From Candidatus Omnitrophota bacterium (GTDB lineage: Bacteria > Omnitrophota > Gorgyraeia > Zapsychrales > Zapsychraceae), in NCBI GenBank assembly GCA_018062515.1, contig JAGOSC010000004.1, positions 10,507-74,506 on the forward strand: a DNA stretch of 64,000 bases, in the 5' to 3' direction. The translations under genes and the position numbers were made by a program. Numbering within the stretch: position 1 is the first letter of the stretch; each line of letters starts with the position of its first letter. Shown one piece after another: positions 54,648-63,601 of this stretch. Below the pieces are notes generated by a model. That model saw nothing but the letters and a program-made list of their open reading frames with translations, searched no databases and was not told the origin of the DNA.

Positions 54648-54678
54648 GGAAAGCTCCTGTGTTTTGTAATCCAATTAT

Positions 54679-55857
54679 TTATGAATTATTCTTAATCCAT
54701 TGAGCTATACGCCTAACGCCTTCTTCAATACGTTCGTTTGACGTTGCATAACTTAAGCGAATATAACCGGGCGCGCCGAATCCTTCGCCAGGTATAACAG
54801 CGACATTAACATCTTGCAAAATTCTTTTAGCGATATCAAATGACTCGCCTAATTTTGAAAAATCACAGAACAAATAAAATGCACCTTGAGGTCTAATATA
54901 ACTTACCTCCGGTATGCTGTCAAACAAAGAAGTAATGAGGTCGCGTCGTTTTTTAAAGATATCACGCATAGATTTTATTTTGTCATCGGGCTCTTTTAAA
55001 GCCTGAAGTGCCGCCGCTTGACTAATGGAACAAGGATTGGACGTTGTGTGGTCCTGAAAATTCTTAATATATCCCATAACCTCTTCATTTCCGGCGGCAT
55101 AACCAATACGCCAACCCGTCATTGAATAGGCTTTTGAAACGCCATTAACGGTGAACGTTAAATCATTGATATCACTGTTTAATGAAGCAATCGACGTGTA
55201 CTCGTCGGTGTCATAAATCAGTTTTTCATAAATCTCGTCACTGATCACATAAATATCATTCTTAACACAAATATCCGCAATAGCTTTTAATTCGTCTTTT
55301 GAATAAAGCATACCCGTCGGATTGGATGGTGATGAGAATACAAAAATTTTTGTTTTCTCGGTCAAACTTTCGGCCAATTGCTTAGCGGTTACCTTAAAAT
55401 TAGTAGCCACCGTTGTTTCCAAAATTTTTGGAGTAGCACCTGAAATTTTAACCATTTCAGGGTAGCTTACCCAATAAGGAGCGGGAATGATAACTTCATC
55501 GCCTTCTTCAGCGAGGATTTGAATAAGATTGAAGATGGAATGTTTTGCACCGCAAGAAACAACAATCTGGGAAGGCTTATAATTAAGATTATTGTCTTTC
55601 TTAAATTTTGCGGCGACTGCTTCACGCAATTGCGGAGTTCCTGTGCTCGGCGTGTACTTCGTTTGCCCGCCGTCGATGGCAAGTACGGCGGCTTTTTTTA
55701 TGGTGTCCGGCGTATCAAAATCCGGCTCACCGGCAGCGAAATTAACAACATCTTTTCCCTGCGCTTTTAATTCATTGGCTTTTGCCGTTATCGCTAACGT
55801 GGAAGAACCCAAAACATTTAGAATTCTTTTGTTAATTTTTAACGGCATGGTCTGCAT
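54679..55857 (-). CDS. aspC: Aspartate aminotransferase (class I, PLP)
   Basis: 392 aa fold-type I PLP enzyme. Visible are FAAGEPDFDTPD, KYTPSTGTPQLREAV, SSPSNPTG, the PLP Lys in VNGVSKAYSMTGWRIGYAAG and the C-terminal RLSYATS. Family AspC of the 1-gamma subgroup is likely; aspartate, glutamate or prephenate as substrates cannot be distinguished. It starts 1 bp after rplQ. Confidence 0.9.
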   Translation of the reverse strand: MQTMPLKINKRILNVLGSSTLAITAKANELKAQGKDVVNFAAGEPDFDTPDTIKKAAVLAIDGGQTKYTPSTGTPQLREAVAAKFKKDNNLNYKPSQIVVSCGAKHSIFNLIQILAEEGDEVIIPAPYWVSYPEMVKISGATPKILETTVATNFKVTAKQLAESLTEKTKIFVFSSPSNPTGMLYSKDELKAIADICVKNDIYVISDEIYEKLIYDTDEYTSIASLNSDINDLTFTVNGVSKAYSMTGWRIGYAAGNEEVMGYIKNFQDHTTSNPCSISQAAALQALKEPDDKIKSMRDIFKKRRDLITSLFDSIPEVSYIRPQGAFYLFCDFSKLGESFDIAKRILQDVNVAVIPGEGFGAPGYIRLSYATSNERIEEGVRRIAQWIKNNS

Positions 55858-55858
55858 T

Positions 55859-56461
55859 TTACTTCTCTGATGATTTACGTTTAAATATCTTTCCTAATCC
55901 ACCACTTTTGTTATCAGATTTTTTCTTATCTTGAGTATCTTCTGTTTTTTCCGATTTCGTTGAAGCCTTCTTAACCGGTTTTGTTTTCTTTTCAGACTTT
56001 ACTTTTGGCTCTTGTTCCACCGTTTTCGGTTCGATTTTCTTAATAGCTTTAACTTCTTTAGAAATATCAGAAGCCGCTGATTGAGGTTGGCTTACAATCG
56101 CTCCACTTCTTTCTGTCAATTCTAAGTAAGCTAACTGCGCATTATCTCCTCGACGATTATTGGCTAGGATAATTCGCGTATATCCGCCCGGCCTTTTAGC
56201 AAAACGTGTCGCTATCGTGTTAAACAGGTTACTGACAAGTTTATGATCACAAAGGATAGCGAATGCTCGACGCTTATTAGCCAAGGTACCGCTTTTACCA
56301 AGGGTAATTAGACGATCTACCATTTTGCGGGCTTCTTTGGCCTTTGCCTTCGTCGTGCAAATTCTTTGCTGAATTAATGTCGCTTTAGCTAAATCACGCA
56401 CCGTCGCTTTTCTGTGCGCTGTATGTCTATTTAATTTATTACCTGCAATTTTATGTCTCAT
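55859..56461 (-). CDS. rplQ: 50S ribosomal protein L17 with a long C-terminal extension
   Basis: 200 aa. The L17 core takes residues 1-118 (MRHKIAGNKLNRHTAHRKA, ending in LAYLELT). The last 80 residues are a Lys/Glu/Ser/Thr-rich tail absent in standard 115-130-residue L17. Last gene of the alpha operon, 12 bp after rpoA. Confidence 0.97.
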   Translation of the reverse strand: MRHKIAGNKLNRHTAHRKATVRDLAKATLIQQRICTTKAKAKEARKMVDRLITLGKSGTLANKRRAFAILCDHKLVSNLFNTIATRFAKRPGGYTRIILANNRRGDNAQLAYLELTERSGAIVSQPQSAASDISKEVKAIKKIEPKTVEQEPKVKSEKKTKPVKKASTKSEKTEDTQDKKKSDNKSGGLGKIFKRKSSEK

Positions 56462-56473
56462 GACTCACTCTTT

Positions 56474-57475
56474 TTAGATTTCATCTCGTTTAACTTGACG
56501 TAATTTTTTTGGGTCAATTTTCATACCCAAACTTAATCCCATGACTTTTAAAAGATCATTAATTTCAGTTAATGACTTCTTTCCGAAATTTCTGAATGTT
56601 AAAAGTTCTGATTCGCCTTTTTTTACTAATTCAGCTATTGTTTTGATATTGGCATCTTTTAAACAATTCGCGCTGCGGACAGATAATTCCAGTTCAGAAA
56701 TTGGCAATCTTAATTTTTCATATAAAGATTGTTCCTCGGCGGAGATTTCTTCTTCTTCCTCTTCTTCTTCAGGAAGTTGGCCGTAACTGACGAATACATC
56801 CAAGTGGCGCTGCATAATATTCGCACCATACAATAAAGCTTCTTTAGGATTTATGCCGCCATTGGTCCATATTTCAAGGATCAATCGGTCATAATCCGTT
56901 CTTTGGCCGACGCGGGTATTATCCACATGAAAATTAACTTTGACAATCGGCGTAAAAATGGAGTCAATAGCTATGCTTTCCACATCGGTTTCTTTTTTAT
57001 TCTGTTCTGCAGGAACATAACCACGTCCTCTAGATACTTCCATCTCAATGTTTAATTTTGCATCTCGAGAAAGTGTGGCAATATGCAGATCAGGGTTAAG
57101 GACTTCGATGGATTCATCACAGATAATATCGGAGCCTTTGATGTCACCTTTTTTTTCTGCTTTGATATAAATAGGCTTTGGAACTTTTGAATGGGATCGT
57201 ATGACCAGTCGCTTAATATTTAAGATAATTTCAGCAACAGATTCCATAACTCCCGGAATAGTTGAAAACTCATGACGAGCGCCATCCACTTTAATCGTCG
57301 TAACCGCGCTGCCTTCAATCGACGACAATAGTATACGACGTAAAGAATTTCCTAATGTAACACCGTATCCCTTTTCAAAAGGTTCAGCAATGAACTTACC
57401 GTACGTCTCTGTATATTCAGCCTCTACACAGTCTAGCCTTTTTGGCATTTGAAAATCTCGCCATTTAACGCCCAT
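56474..57475 (-). CDS. rpoA: RNA polymerase alpha subunit
   Basis: 333 aa: N-terminal dimerisation domain ([20 protein letters not shown]), a linker that is unusually acidic ([15 protein letters not shown], about 233-247), and a C-terminal helix-hairpin-helix domain ([20 protein letters not shown]). AAGGAGG precedes the ATG. Normal position between rpsD and rplQ. Confidence 0.99.
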   Translation of the reverse strand: MGVKWRDFQMPKRLDCVEAEYTETYGKFIAEPFEKGYGVTLGNSLRRILLSSIEGSAVTTIKVDGARHEFSTIPGVMESVAEIILNIKRLVIRSHSKVPKPIYIKAEKKGDIKGSDIICDESIEVLNPDLHIATLSRDAKLNIEMEVSRGRGYVPAEQNKKETDVESIAIDSIFTPIVKVNFHVDNTRVGQRTDYDRLILEIWTNGGINPKEALLYGANIMQRHLDVFVSYGQLPEEEEEEEEISAEEQSLYEKLRLPISELELSVRSANCLKDANIKTIAELVKKGESELLTFRNFGKKSLTEINDLLKVMGLSLGMKIDPKKLRQVKRDEI

Positions 57476-57505
57476 ATTTTCCTCCTTGAAAGGGTAATAA
57501 ATCTC

Positions 57506-58120
57506 TTATTTAGAATAAAGCTCTATGATCAACTGTTCGTTGATTGGAAATTGCAAATCTTCCCGCTGGGGCAAACGAATAACCGTCGCCTTGTAACCTT
57601 TTTCATCCATTTTCAGCCAGCTCTGACGAGTTAAATCTTTATTTTTATCAAGCGTTTTGTCAATAAACACTTCTTTAGTTTTATCGTTAACTTTAATTTC
57701 AATTTGATCGCCTTCTTTGACGAGGAAAGACGGGATATTCACGCGCTTTCCATTGACTTGAACTAATCCATGACCAACCATTTGACGGGCTTGCGGCCTA
57801 GTTAACGCAAATCCTAAACGGAAAATCACATTATCAAGCCGTCTCTCAAGGAATTGTAACAAAACGCTACCGGTAATCCCTTTAGATTGCGCAGCCTTTA
57901 AATAATATCGTCTGAATTGACGTTCTAATATTCCATAAACACGTTTTACTTTTTGTTTTTCTCTTAACTGTAAACCGTAGTCGGAAAGTTTTGTTCTTCG
58001 ACCTTGTCCATGCTGACCCGGAGGAAAAGGGCGTATATCAAAATCATATTTTTTTGGTCCAAAGAGATTCACCCCTTCTCTTCGACATAATCTATATTTT
58101 GGTCCTCTATATCTTGCCAT
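57506..58120 (-). CDS. rpsD: 30S ribosomal protein S4
   Basis: 204 aa RNA-binding protein of the 16S 5' domain; S4 domain near 95-160 (LERRLDNVIFRLGFALTRPQA). It has only one cysteine in the N-terminal part, so it is the zinc-free form. S4 is usually the feedback regulator of this operon. Confidence 0.98.
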   Translation of the reverse strand: MARYRGPKYRLCRREGVNLFGPKKYDFDIRPFPPGQHGQGRRTKLSDYGLQLREKQKVKRVYGILERQFRRYYLKAAQSKGITGSVLLQFLERRLDNVIFRLGFALTRPQARQMVGHGLVQVNGKRVNIPSFLVKEGDQIEIKVNDKTKEVFIDKTLDKNKDLTRQSWLKMDEKGYKATVIRLPQREDLQFPINEQLIIELYSK

Positions 58121-58139
58121 GTGATCTTCTCCTTAAATA

Positions 58140-58559
58140 TTAAACACGCCGTTTTTTACGAGGTCTGCACCCGTTATGCGGCAATGGGGTGATGTCTTTA
58201 ATCGATGTAACGCTTAATCCGGCCGCTTGAATAGCTCTTATCGCTGATTCTCGTCCAGATCCTGGCCCCTTAACTAATACTTCAACGGTCTTCAAACCTA
58301 AATCTTTAGCTTTCTTAGCCGCATCCGAAGCCGCAACCTGAGCCGCAAAAGGTGTTGATTTTTTAGAACCGCTAAATCCGACGACGCCCGGTGTTGACCA
58401 AACAATTGTATTTCCTTCTTTATCCGCAATCGAAATAATCGTGTTATTAAACGTCGCAAAAATATGCGCAACACCCGCGGTTACACCTTTTAAAAGTTTT
58501 TTCTTTTGCTTTTCTTTCTTACGAATATCTTCTGTGACTGGTTTTGTTGGTTTTGCCAT
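58140..58559 (-). CDS. rpsK: 30S ribosomal protein S11
   Basis: 139 aa from ATG 58559, with AAGGA upstream (a preceding TTG is less likely). Core: [32 protein letters not shown] and the tail [15 protein letters not shown]. The N-terminus has a slightly long Lys-rich stretch. Confidence 0.98.
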   Translation of the reverse strand: MAKPTKPVTEDIRKKEKQKKKLLKGVTAGVAHIFATFNNTIISIADKEGNTIVWSTPGVVGFSGSKKSTPFAAQVAASDAAKKAKDLGLKTVEVLVKGPGSGRESAIRAIQAAGLSVTSIKDITPLPHNGCRPRKKRRV

Positions 58560-58579
58560 CAATTCATATCCTTAATAGT

Positions 58580-58963
58580 TTATTTAGTAGGAGCAGCTTT
58601 TAATTTCTGTCCGACAACCGGTTTACGACCTTTACGAGTACGGGAATTTGTTTTGGTTCTTTGTCCCCGCACCGGCAATCCTTTACGATGTCTAACACCG
58701 CGATACACGCCGATTTCAATCATCCGTTTAATATTTTGATTAACTTCTCGTCGAAGATCGCCCTCTGTAAGATAATTTTTCTGAATAATATTTGTAATGC
58801 GGCTCACTTCTTCGTCAGATAATTCTTTGGCTCTTCGATTGATATCAATATTAGCTTCACGCAATATATCAGTGGCTCTTTTTGGACCCACACCATACAC
58901 ATATTGAATTGAGGCTTCAATTCTTTTTTCTTTCGGAATGTCTACACCCATTATTCTCGGCAT
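58580..58963 (-). CDS. rpsM: 30S ribosomal protein S13
   Basis: 127 aa, head-of-30S protein contacting P-site tRNA and 50S. Segments: MGVDIPKEKRIEASIQYVYG, GVYRGVRHRKGLPVRGQRT and TNSRTRKG. Start 6 bp after rpmJ. Confidence 0.98.
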   Translation of the reverse strand: MPRIMGVDIPKEKRIEASIQYVYGVGPKRATDILREANIDINRRAKELSDEEVSRITNIIQKNYLTEGDLRREVNQNIKRMIEIGVYRGVRHRKGLPVRGQRTKTNSRTRKGRKPVVGQKLKAAPTK

Positions 58964-58969
58964 CGCTTT

Positions 58970-59086
58970 TTATCCTTGTCTTTGTTTATGCTTAGGATTA
59001 CTGTCACAAATAACGCGGACAACTCCTTTGCGTCGTATAACTTTACAATTACTGCAAACTCTTTTTACTGACGATTTAACTTTCAT
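58970..59086 (-). CDS. rpmJ: 50S ribosomal protein L36
   Basis: 38 aa from ATG 59086, read directly from the sequence: [17 protein letters not shown], then the rest with C-x2-C, C and H (CDSNPKH), the zinc-binding form. It lies between infA and rpsM with 1-6 bp gaps, the usual place. Confidence 0.97.
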   Translation of the reverse strand: MKVKSSVKRVCSNCKVIRRKGVVRVICDSNPKHKQRQG

Positions 59087-59087
59087 T

Positions 59088-59306
59088 TTATTTAACCCTA
59101 TACGTTATTCTCCCCCGGCTTAAATCATAGGGAGAAAGTTCTAATTTTACTTTGTCTCCAGGTAAAATACGGATAAAATGCATCCGAATTTTTCCTGATA
59201 TATGTGCTTCAACTAAATGACCATTTTCTAGTTCTACTCTAAATTTTGCATTGGGTAGAGCTTCTTTGATCGTTCCTTCGACTTCGATTAAGTCTTCTTT
59301 AGCCAT
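59088..59306 (-). CDS. infA: Translation initiation factor IF-1
   Basis: 72 aa OB fold: [21 protein letters not shown] and the closing [11 protein letters not shown]. Standard length and position after map. Confidence 0.98.
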   Translation of the reverse strand: MAKEDLIEVEGTIKEALPNAKFRVELENGHLVEAHISGKIRMHFIRILPGDKVKLELSPYDLSRGRITYRVK

Positions 59307-59315
59307 AAAAAATAA

Positions 59316-60074
59316 TTATTGCGTTAAAATTTCCGGTCCATTATTCATGATCGCAATCGTATGCTCAAAATGCGCTGATGGTTTTCCATCCACCGTGCTT
59401 ACCGTCCAACCGTCATCCAAAATCTTGGTTTGCCAAGAACCCACATTCACCATCGGTTCAATAGCGAACACCATTCCTTCTTTTAAAATCGGACCTTGAT
59501 GTGGAGGCCCATAATTTGGTATTTCTGGATCTTCATGCAAATTTCGTCCAATCCCATGCCCGACAAAATCTTTTACAATAGAGAATTTATTGGCTTCCAC
59601 ATAACTTTGAATCGCCGCCGAGATATCAGACAAATGATTATTAACCAATGCCTGTTTTATCCCGCGATGCAATGATTCTTTTGTCACATCCAATAATTTC
59701 TGATGAATCGGTTCAATCGTTCCGATGCCTACGGTTACGGCTGTATCCGAATAATACTTGTTATGGATAATGCCGACATCCAGAGAGACAATATCACCAT
59801 TTTTAAGAATTCGCTCACTGGGTATTCCGTGAACAACTTCATGATTGACCGAAATGCATGCGCATCCGGGAAATCCCCGATAGCCTTTGAACGCCGGAAT
59901 AACATTTTGTTTAGCGATCAAACGTTCGGCAATCAGGTCAACTTCTTTTGTCGTGATACCAGATTTTAAAGAGCTTTTTAATTCCTGAACAATGCCCGCT
60001 AATATTTTTCCCGCTTCGCGAAGAATTCTTAATTCTTCTTTGGTCTTAATATTAATTGTGCTTTGTTTGTTCAT
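59316..60074 (-). CDS. map: Methionine aminopeptidase, type I
   Basis: 252 aa. It removes the initiator methionine. Metal ligands are present in VSLDVGI, SDTAVTVG, the His of GHGIGRNLHEDP, AIEPM and the last Glu in HFEHTIA. It overlaps adk by 23 bp. The usual spc operon order secY-adk-map-infA is kept. Confidence 0.97.
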   Translation of the reverse strand: MNKQSTINIKTKEELRILREAGKILAGIVQELKSSLKSGITTKEVDLIAERLIAKQNVIPAFKGYRGFPGCACISVNHEVVHGIPSERILKNGDIVSLDVGIIHNKYYSDTAVTVGIGTIEPIHQKLLDVTKESLHRGIKQALVNNHLSDISAAIQSYVEANKFSIVKDFVGHGIGRNLHEDPEIPNYGPPHQGPILKEGMVFAIEPMVNVGSWQTKILDDGWTVSTVDGKPSAHFEHTIAIMNNGPEILTQ

Positions 60075-60711
60075 TAAATATTTTCATCAATTCTTTTTCT
60101 AAATCTTCAGATTGATGATCACCATTTAGCTTTTTAAGAATTCCACGTGACTCATAATAAGCAACAATAGGTAATGTATTTTCTAAATAAATAGCCATAC
60201 GTTTACGAACGGTTTCTTCATTGTCGTCGGGCCGTTGAATCAATTTCTCGCCGGATACGTCACAAATGCCTGTTTTTTTAGGCGGACGGTTATGGATATG
60301 ATAAACCGCGCCGGAACCAGGTGCAATACGCCGTCCACTAATGCGCTGAACAATAACATCCATGGACGCTTCCATATATATAGCCATGTCTAAAGGTTTT
60401 TTAATTTCAGTAAGAATCTTATCTAAACTAACTGCCTGCGCTTTCGTTCTCGGATAACCGTCTAACATATAGCCTGATTGTTTGCCGGCAGTAGTCAGTT
60501 TATTAGCTAACAATTTCGTGACTAAATCATCCGGAACCAATTCACCTTTTTCAACATAATTTTTTGCTTCTTGACCGAATTTAGTGTTATTTTTCATCTC
60601 TTCACGTAAGAGATCTCCGGTTGAAATATGTAAAAGATCAAGCGATACTTTGAGCAATCCCGCTAAAGTACCTTTTCCTGCCCCAGGAGGCCCTAACAAA
60701 ACAACGTTCAT
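60052..60711 (-). CDS. adk: Adenylate kinase
   Basis: 219 aa. P-loop GPPGAGKGTLAGLL, DGYPRTKAQA, and the LID with GRRIAPGSGAVYH and CDVSGEKLIQRPDD. The LID has lost most zinc cysteines (only one left). Start overlaps secY by 4 bp. Confidence 0.98.
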   Translation of the reverse strand: MNVVLLGPPGAGKGTLAGLLKVSLDLLHISTGDLLREEMKNNTKFGQEAKNYVEKGELVPDDLVTKLLANKLTTAGKQSGYMLDGYPRTKAQAVSLDKILTEIKKPLDMAIYMEASMDVIVQRISGRRIAPGSGAVYHIHNRPPKKTGICDVSGEKLIQRPDDNEETVRKRMAIYLENTLPIVAYYESRGILKKLNGDHQSEDLEKELMKIFNEQTKHN

Positions 60712-62054
60712 CGGCGGCCTTTTAATTGGCCTGATCGCAAGAAACCATCATAATGCCGCATTAATAAATGCGATTCGATTTGTTTCATCGTGTCGAGCAT
60801 AACACCGACGATAATCAAAACTCCGGTTCCACCAAAGAACGATGCAATTAAATATGGAACCTTAAAAGAAGCCATGATCGCGTCCGGCATAATCGCTATG
60901 GCACAAATAAACGTAGCGCCTGCCAGTGTAATGCGCGTCATAACAAAATCTAAATAATCAGCTGTGTGCGTTCCTGGTCTTACCCCCGGAATGAATCCGC
61001 CATGCTTCTTCATATTTTCAGCCACATCAATCGGATTAAAAACAATCGCGGTATAAAAATAACAAAAGAACACGATTAAAAAAGCATAAATGCTGTAATA
61101 CAGCCAATGTCCGCGCGATAAAAAGCCGGCCAAACTTTGAAAAGATTGATTTGGGATAAAGCTCGCTAACGTCGCAGGAAATAAAATAATGGATTGCGCA
61201 AAAATAATCGCGATAACACCTGACGTATCCACCTTCAACGGAATATATGAATTTTGTCCACCATAAACTTTATTGTGAACAATCCTTCGCGCATACTGGA
61301 CCGGAATCTTTCGCTGAGCTTGTGTAATTAATGTAATCGCAATAATAACGCAGATCAAAAACGCAACCATAATTAACAATGTCAATGGCTGCAATTGTGT
61401 GCCTCCTCCTGCTTGCGGTGAAAGCATTTTAACTAACATAGCGATAGCTGATGGCGCGGCGGATATAATCCCAGCGGCAATGACTAAAGAGATACCATTA
61501 CCGATACCTCTTTCTTGAATTTGTTCTCCCAGCCACATTAATAACATTGTTCCGGCTGTTAAAGTAAGTACAGTAATGATCCTAAATCCCCAACCTGGAT
61601 TGTCCACTAACTGAAATCCCTCAAAAGCTTGTGGACTTTCTAACCATAATGCGATAAAAAACGACTGAACAAGACCCAAACCCAATGTTCCATAGCGCGT
61701 ATACTGGTTAATCTTACGATAACCGGCTTGACCTTCTTTGGCTATTTTTTCAAGGGCAGGAATAACGGCCGTTAACAGCTGTAAAATAATGGAGCTGGAG
61801 ATATACGGCATAATCCCTAAAGAAAACACCGTCATTTTTTCCAAAGCGCCACCTGAAAAAAGATTCATAATACCGAATATACTTCCCTCGGCGCTGGTTG
61901 CCATTCTTTCAAAGAACTGCCCTAAAACAGCGGCATTAACTCCCGGAGTCGGGATATAACATCCGATACGATAAACAACAATAATTCCTAAAGTAAATAA
62001 TATTTTCTTCTTTAATTCAGGAATTTTAAAACAATTAGCAAACTTTGCTAACAT
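60708..62054 (-). CDS. secY: Preprotein translocase subunit SecY
   Basis: 448 aa with about ten membrane spans, core of the Sec channel. Typical segments: GIMPYISSSIILQLL, GIGNGISLVIAAGI, the cytoplasmic loop RRIVHNKVYGGQNSYIPLKV and FIPGVRPGTHT. Located between rplO and adk as usual. Confidence 0.99.
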   Translation of the reverse strand: MLAKFANCFKIPELKKKILFTLGIIVVYRIGCYIPTPGVNAAVLGQFFERMATSAEGSIFGIMNLFSGGALEKMTVFSLGIMPYISSSIILQLLTAVIPALEKIAKEGQAGYRKINQYTRYGTLGLGLVQSFFIALWLESPQAFEGFQLVDNPGWGFRIITVLTLTAGTMLLMWLGEQIQERGIGNGISLVIAAGIISAAPSAIAMLVKMLSPQAGGGTQLQPLTLLIMVAFLICVIIAITLITQAQRKIPVQYARRIVHNKVYGGQNSYIPLKVDTSGVIAIIFAQSIILFPATLASFIPNQSFQSLAGFLSRGHWLYYSIYAFLIVFFCYFYTAIVFNPIDVAENMKKHGGFIPGVRPGTHTADYLDFVMTRITLAGATFICAIAIMPDAIMASFKVPYLIASFFGGTGVLIIVGVMLDTMKQIESHLLMRHYDGFLRSGQLKGRR

Positions 62055-62066
62055 AAATGACAGCCC

Positions 62067-62546
62067 TTAAGATGATGACTTTTTGGTTTTTTCAATTTCT
62101 ATCTTTGCAGTAATCTCAACCTTACCGCCCGCTTTTTCAATCTTTTCTTTCGCTGACGCGGACACGCTTTCGGCTTGTATGATCAATGCAGTTTTTAATT
62201 CGCCATCACCTAAAATCTTAAAAGGTTTGTTTAAACTCTTAATCAACCCTTCTGTTTTTAAAAGCTCTGCTGTAACAACTGTATCGTTCTTAAATCGGTT
62301 AAGATTATCGATTGTAACAATTTGATAAAGCACTGGCCGATGAGCATTAAAACCGACTTTTGGTAATCGTCGAATAAGCCGCATCTGTCCACCTTCATGA
62401 CCTTTAGCTGACCAGCCTCCTGAACGAGACGTTTGTCCTTTTACACCGCGTCCAGAGGTTTTTCCAGAACCAGAACCCTTACCTCGTCCAACAATTCCTC
62501 TACGTTTTCTTGATCCTTTAGGGGATACTAATTCATGTAAATGCAT
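62067..62546 (-). CDS. rplO: 50S ribosomal protein L15
   Basis: 159 aa. Start LHELVSPKGSRKRRGIVGRGKGSGSGKTSGRG in part, basic N-terminus and C-terminal globular domain. The expected rpmD (L30) between rpsE and this gene is absent: only 1 bp separates them. Confidence 0.98.
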   Translation of the reverse strand: MHLHELVSPKGSRKRRGIVGRGKGSGSGKTSGRGVKGQTSRSGGWSAKGHEGGQMRLIRRLPKVGFNAHRPVLYQIVTIDNLNRFKNDTVVTAELLKTEGLIKSLNKPFKILGDGELKTALIIQAESVSASAKEKIEKAGGKVEITAKIEIEKTKKSSS

Positions 62547-62547
62547 T

Positions 62548-63228
62548 TTATTTTCTCGCTGATTTTAATCGTGTTAAACCGTCAAATGTGGCTTTAACGA
62601 CGTTAACCGGATTATTAGACCGGTGACATTTTGTTAAAATATTATGGATACCAGCACCGTCACAAACAGCTCGAACCGTTCCGGAAGCGATGACGCCCGT
62701 ACCTTCGGCCGCTGGTTTTAATAAAACTTCAGCCCCGCCGCACATCCCGATAATTTCATGCGGAATGGTGCTGCCCTTGATTGGGATCTTGATCATATTT
62801 TTCTTGGCGACAATTAAAGCTTTTCGAATCGCAATAGATACTTCGCTCGCTTTTTCGTGACTGTAACCCACTTTTCCCATTGCATCCCCGACGACAACTA
62901 ATGCGCTAAATGATAATTTCTTTCCGCCCTTCGTTACCTTCGTAATTCTTTTGATTGAAATAACTTTTTCAATAACTTCCGGAGCTGTTGGGTCTTTAAT
63001 AATAGTTCCAGGTTCAACTCTCGGGCTCTTTACATCTAAAACCGGATCTTTGACTGCCCCTGTTTCATCTACTAATAAAGTTTCGTCTTTATCTGCGAAA
63101 ACGGCTTCTTTTTTAGGCAGCTTTGCTAGACGAGCTTCTCGTTCCAATGAACTCGGATCGCTTCTTTTATTATTTTGTCTGGAAAAATTTTTTCTGTTTT
63201 CAGGTTTATCATCATGTTCTCTAGTCAT
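62548..63228 (-). CDS. rpsE: 30S ribosomal protein S5 with an N-terminal extension
   Basis: 226 aa from ATG 63228. The S5 core begins near residue 84 (EVIEKVISIKRITKVTKGG, GDAMGKVGYSHEKASEV, and the C-terminal fold). About 80 residues of charged, low-complexity sequence precede it; S5 normally has about 10 there. The upstream alternative start at 63270 would lie in rplR. 4 bp after rplR. Confidence 0.97.
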   Translation of the reverse strand: MTREHDDKPENRKNFSRQNNKRSDPSSLEREARLAKLPKKEAVFADKDETLLVDETGAVKDPVLDVKSPRVEPGTIIKDPTAPEVIEKVISIKRITKVTKGGKKLSFSALVVVGDAMGKVGYSHEKASEVSIAIRKALIVAKKNMIKIPIKGSTIPHEIIGMCGGAEVLLKPAAEGTGVIASGTVRAVCDGAGIHNILTKCHRSNNPVNVVKATFDGLTRLKSARK

Positions 63229-63232
63229 AAAT

Positions 63233-63601
63233 TTAAAACTCCAATCCACCTTTTCGCGCAGCATCAGCAAATGCCTTTACACGCCCGTGGTATAAGTATC
63301 CTCCTCGGTCAAAACAAACCTTGAGTATACCTTTTTCTTTTGCTTTTACAGCGATTGCTTCTCCAAGAACTTCAGCGGCTTTAATATTTCCGCCGTTCTT
63401 TTGGTTGGAACGAATATTTTTATTTAACGTCGACAGACCGAATAATACTTTAGCATTTACATCATCAATCACTTGCGCAGATAAATTCTTCGCACTTCGA
63501 TGTACACATAATCGTGGGCATTCTTGCGTGCCATGCGATATTTTTCGGATTCTTTGATGACGGAATAATCTTTGAGACTCTCTGATATTTGTATTTTTCA
63601 T
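63233..63601 (-). CDS. rplR: 50S ribosomal protein L18
   Basis: 122 aa, 5S rRNA-binding. Segments: RIRKISHGTQECPRLCVHRSAKN (in part), VCFDRGGYLYHGRVKAFADAARKGGLEF. Overlaps rplF by one base (TAATG). Confidence 0.97.
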   Translation of the reverse strand: MKNTNIRESQRLFRHQRIRKISHGTQECPRLCVHRSAKNLSAQVIDDVNAKVLFGLSTLNKNIRSNQKNGGNIKAAEVLGEAIAVKAKEKGILKVCFDRGGYLYHGRVKAFADAARKGGLEF

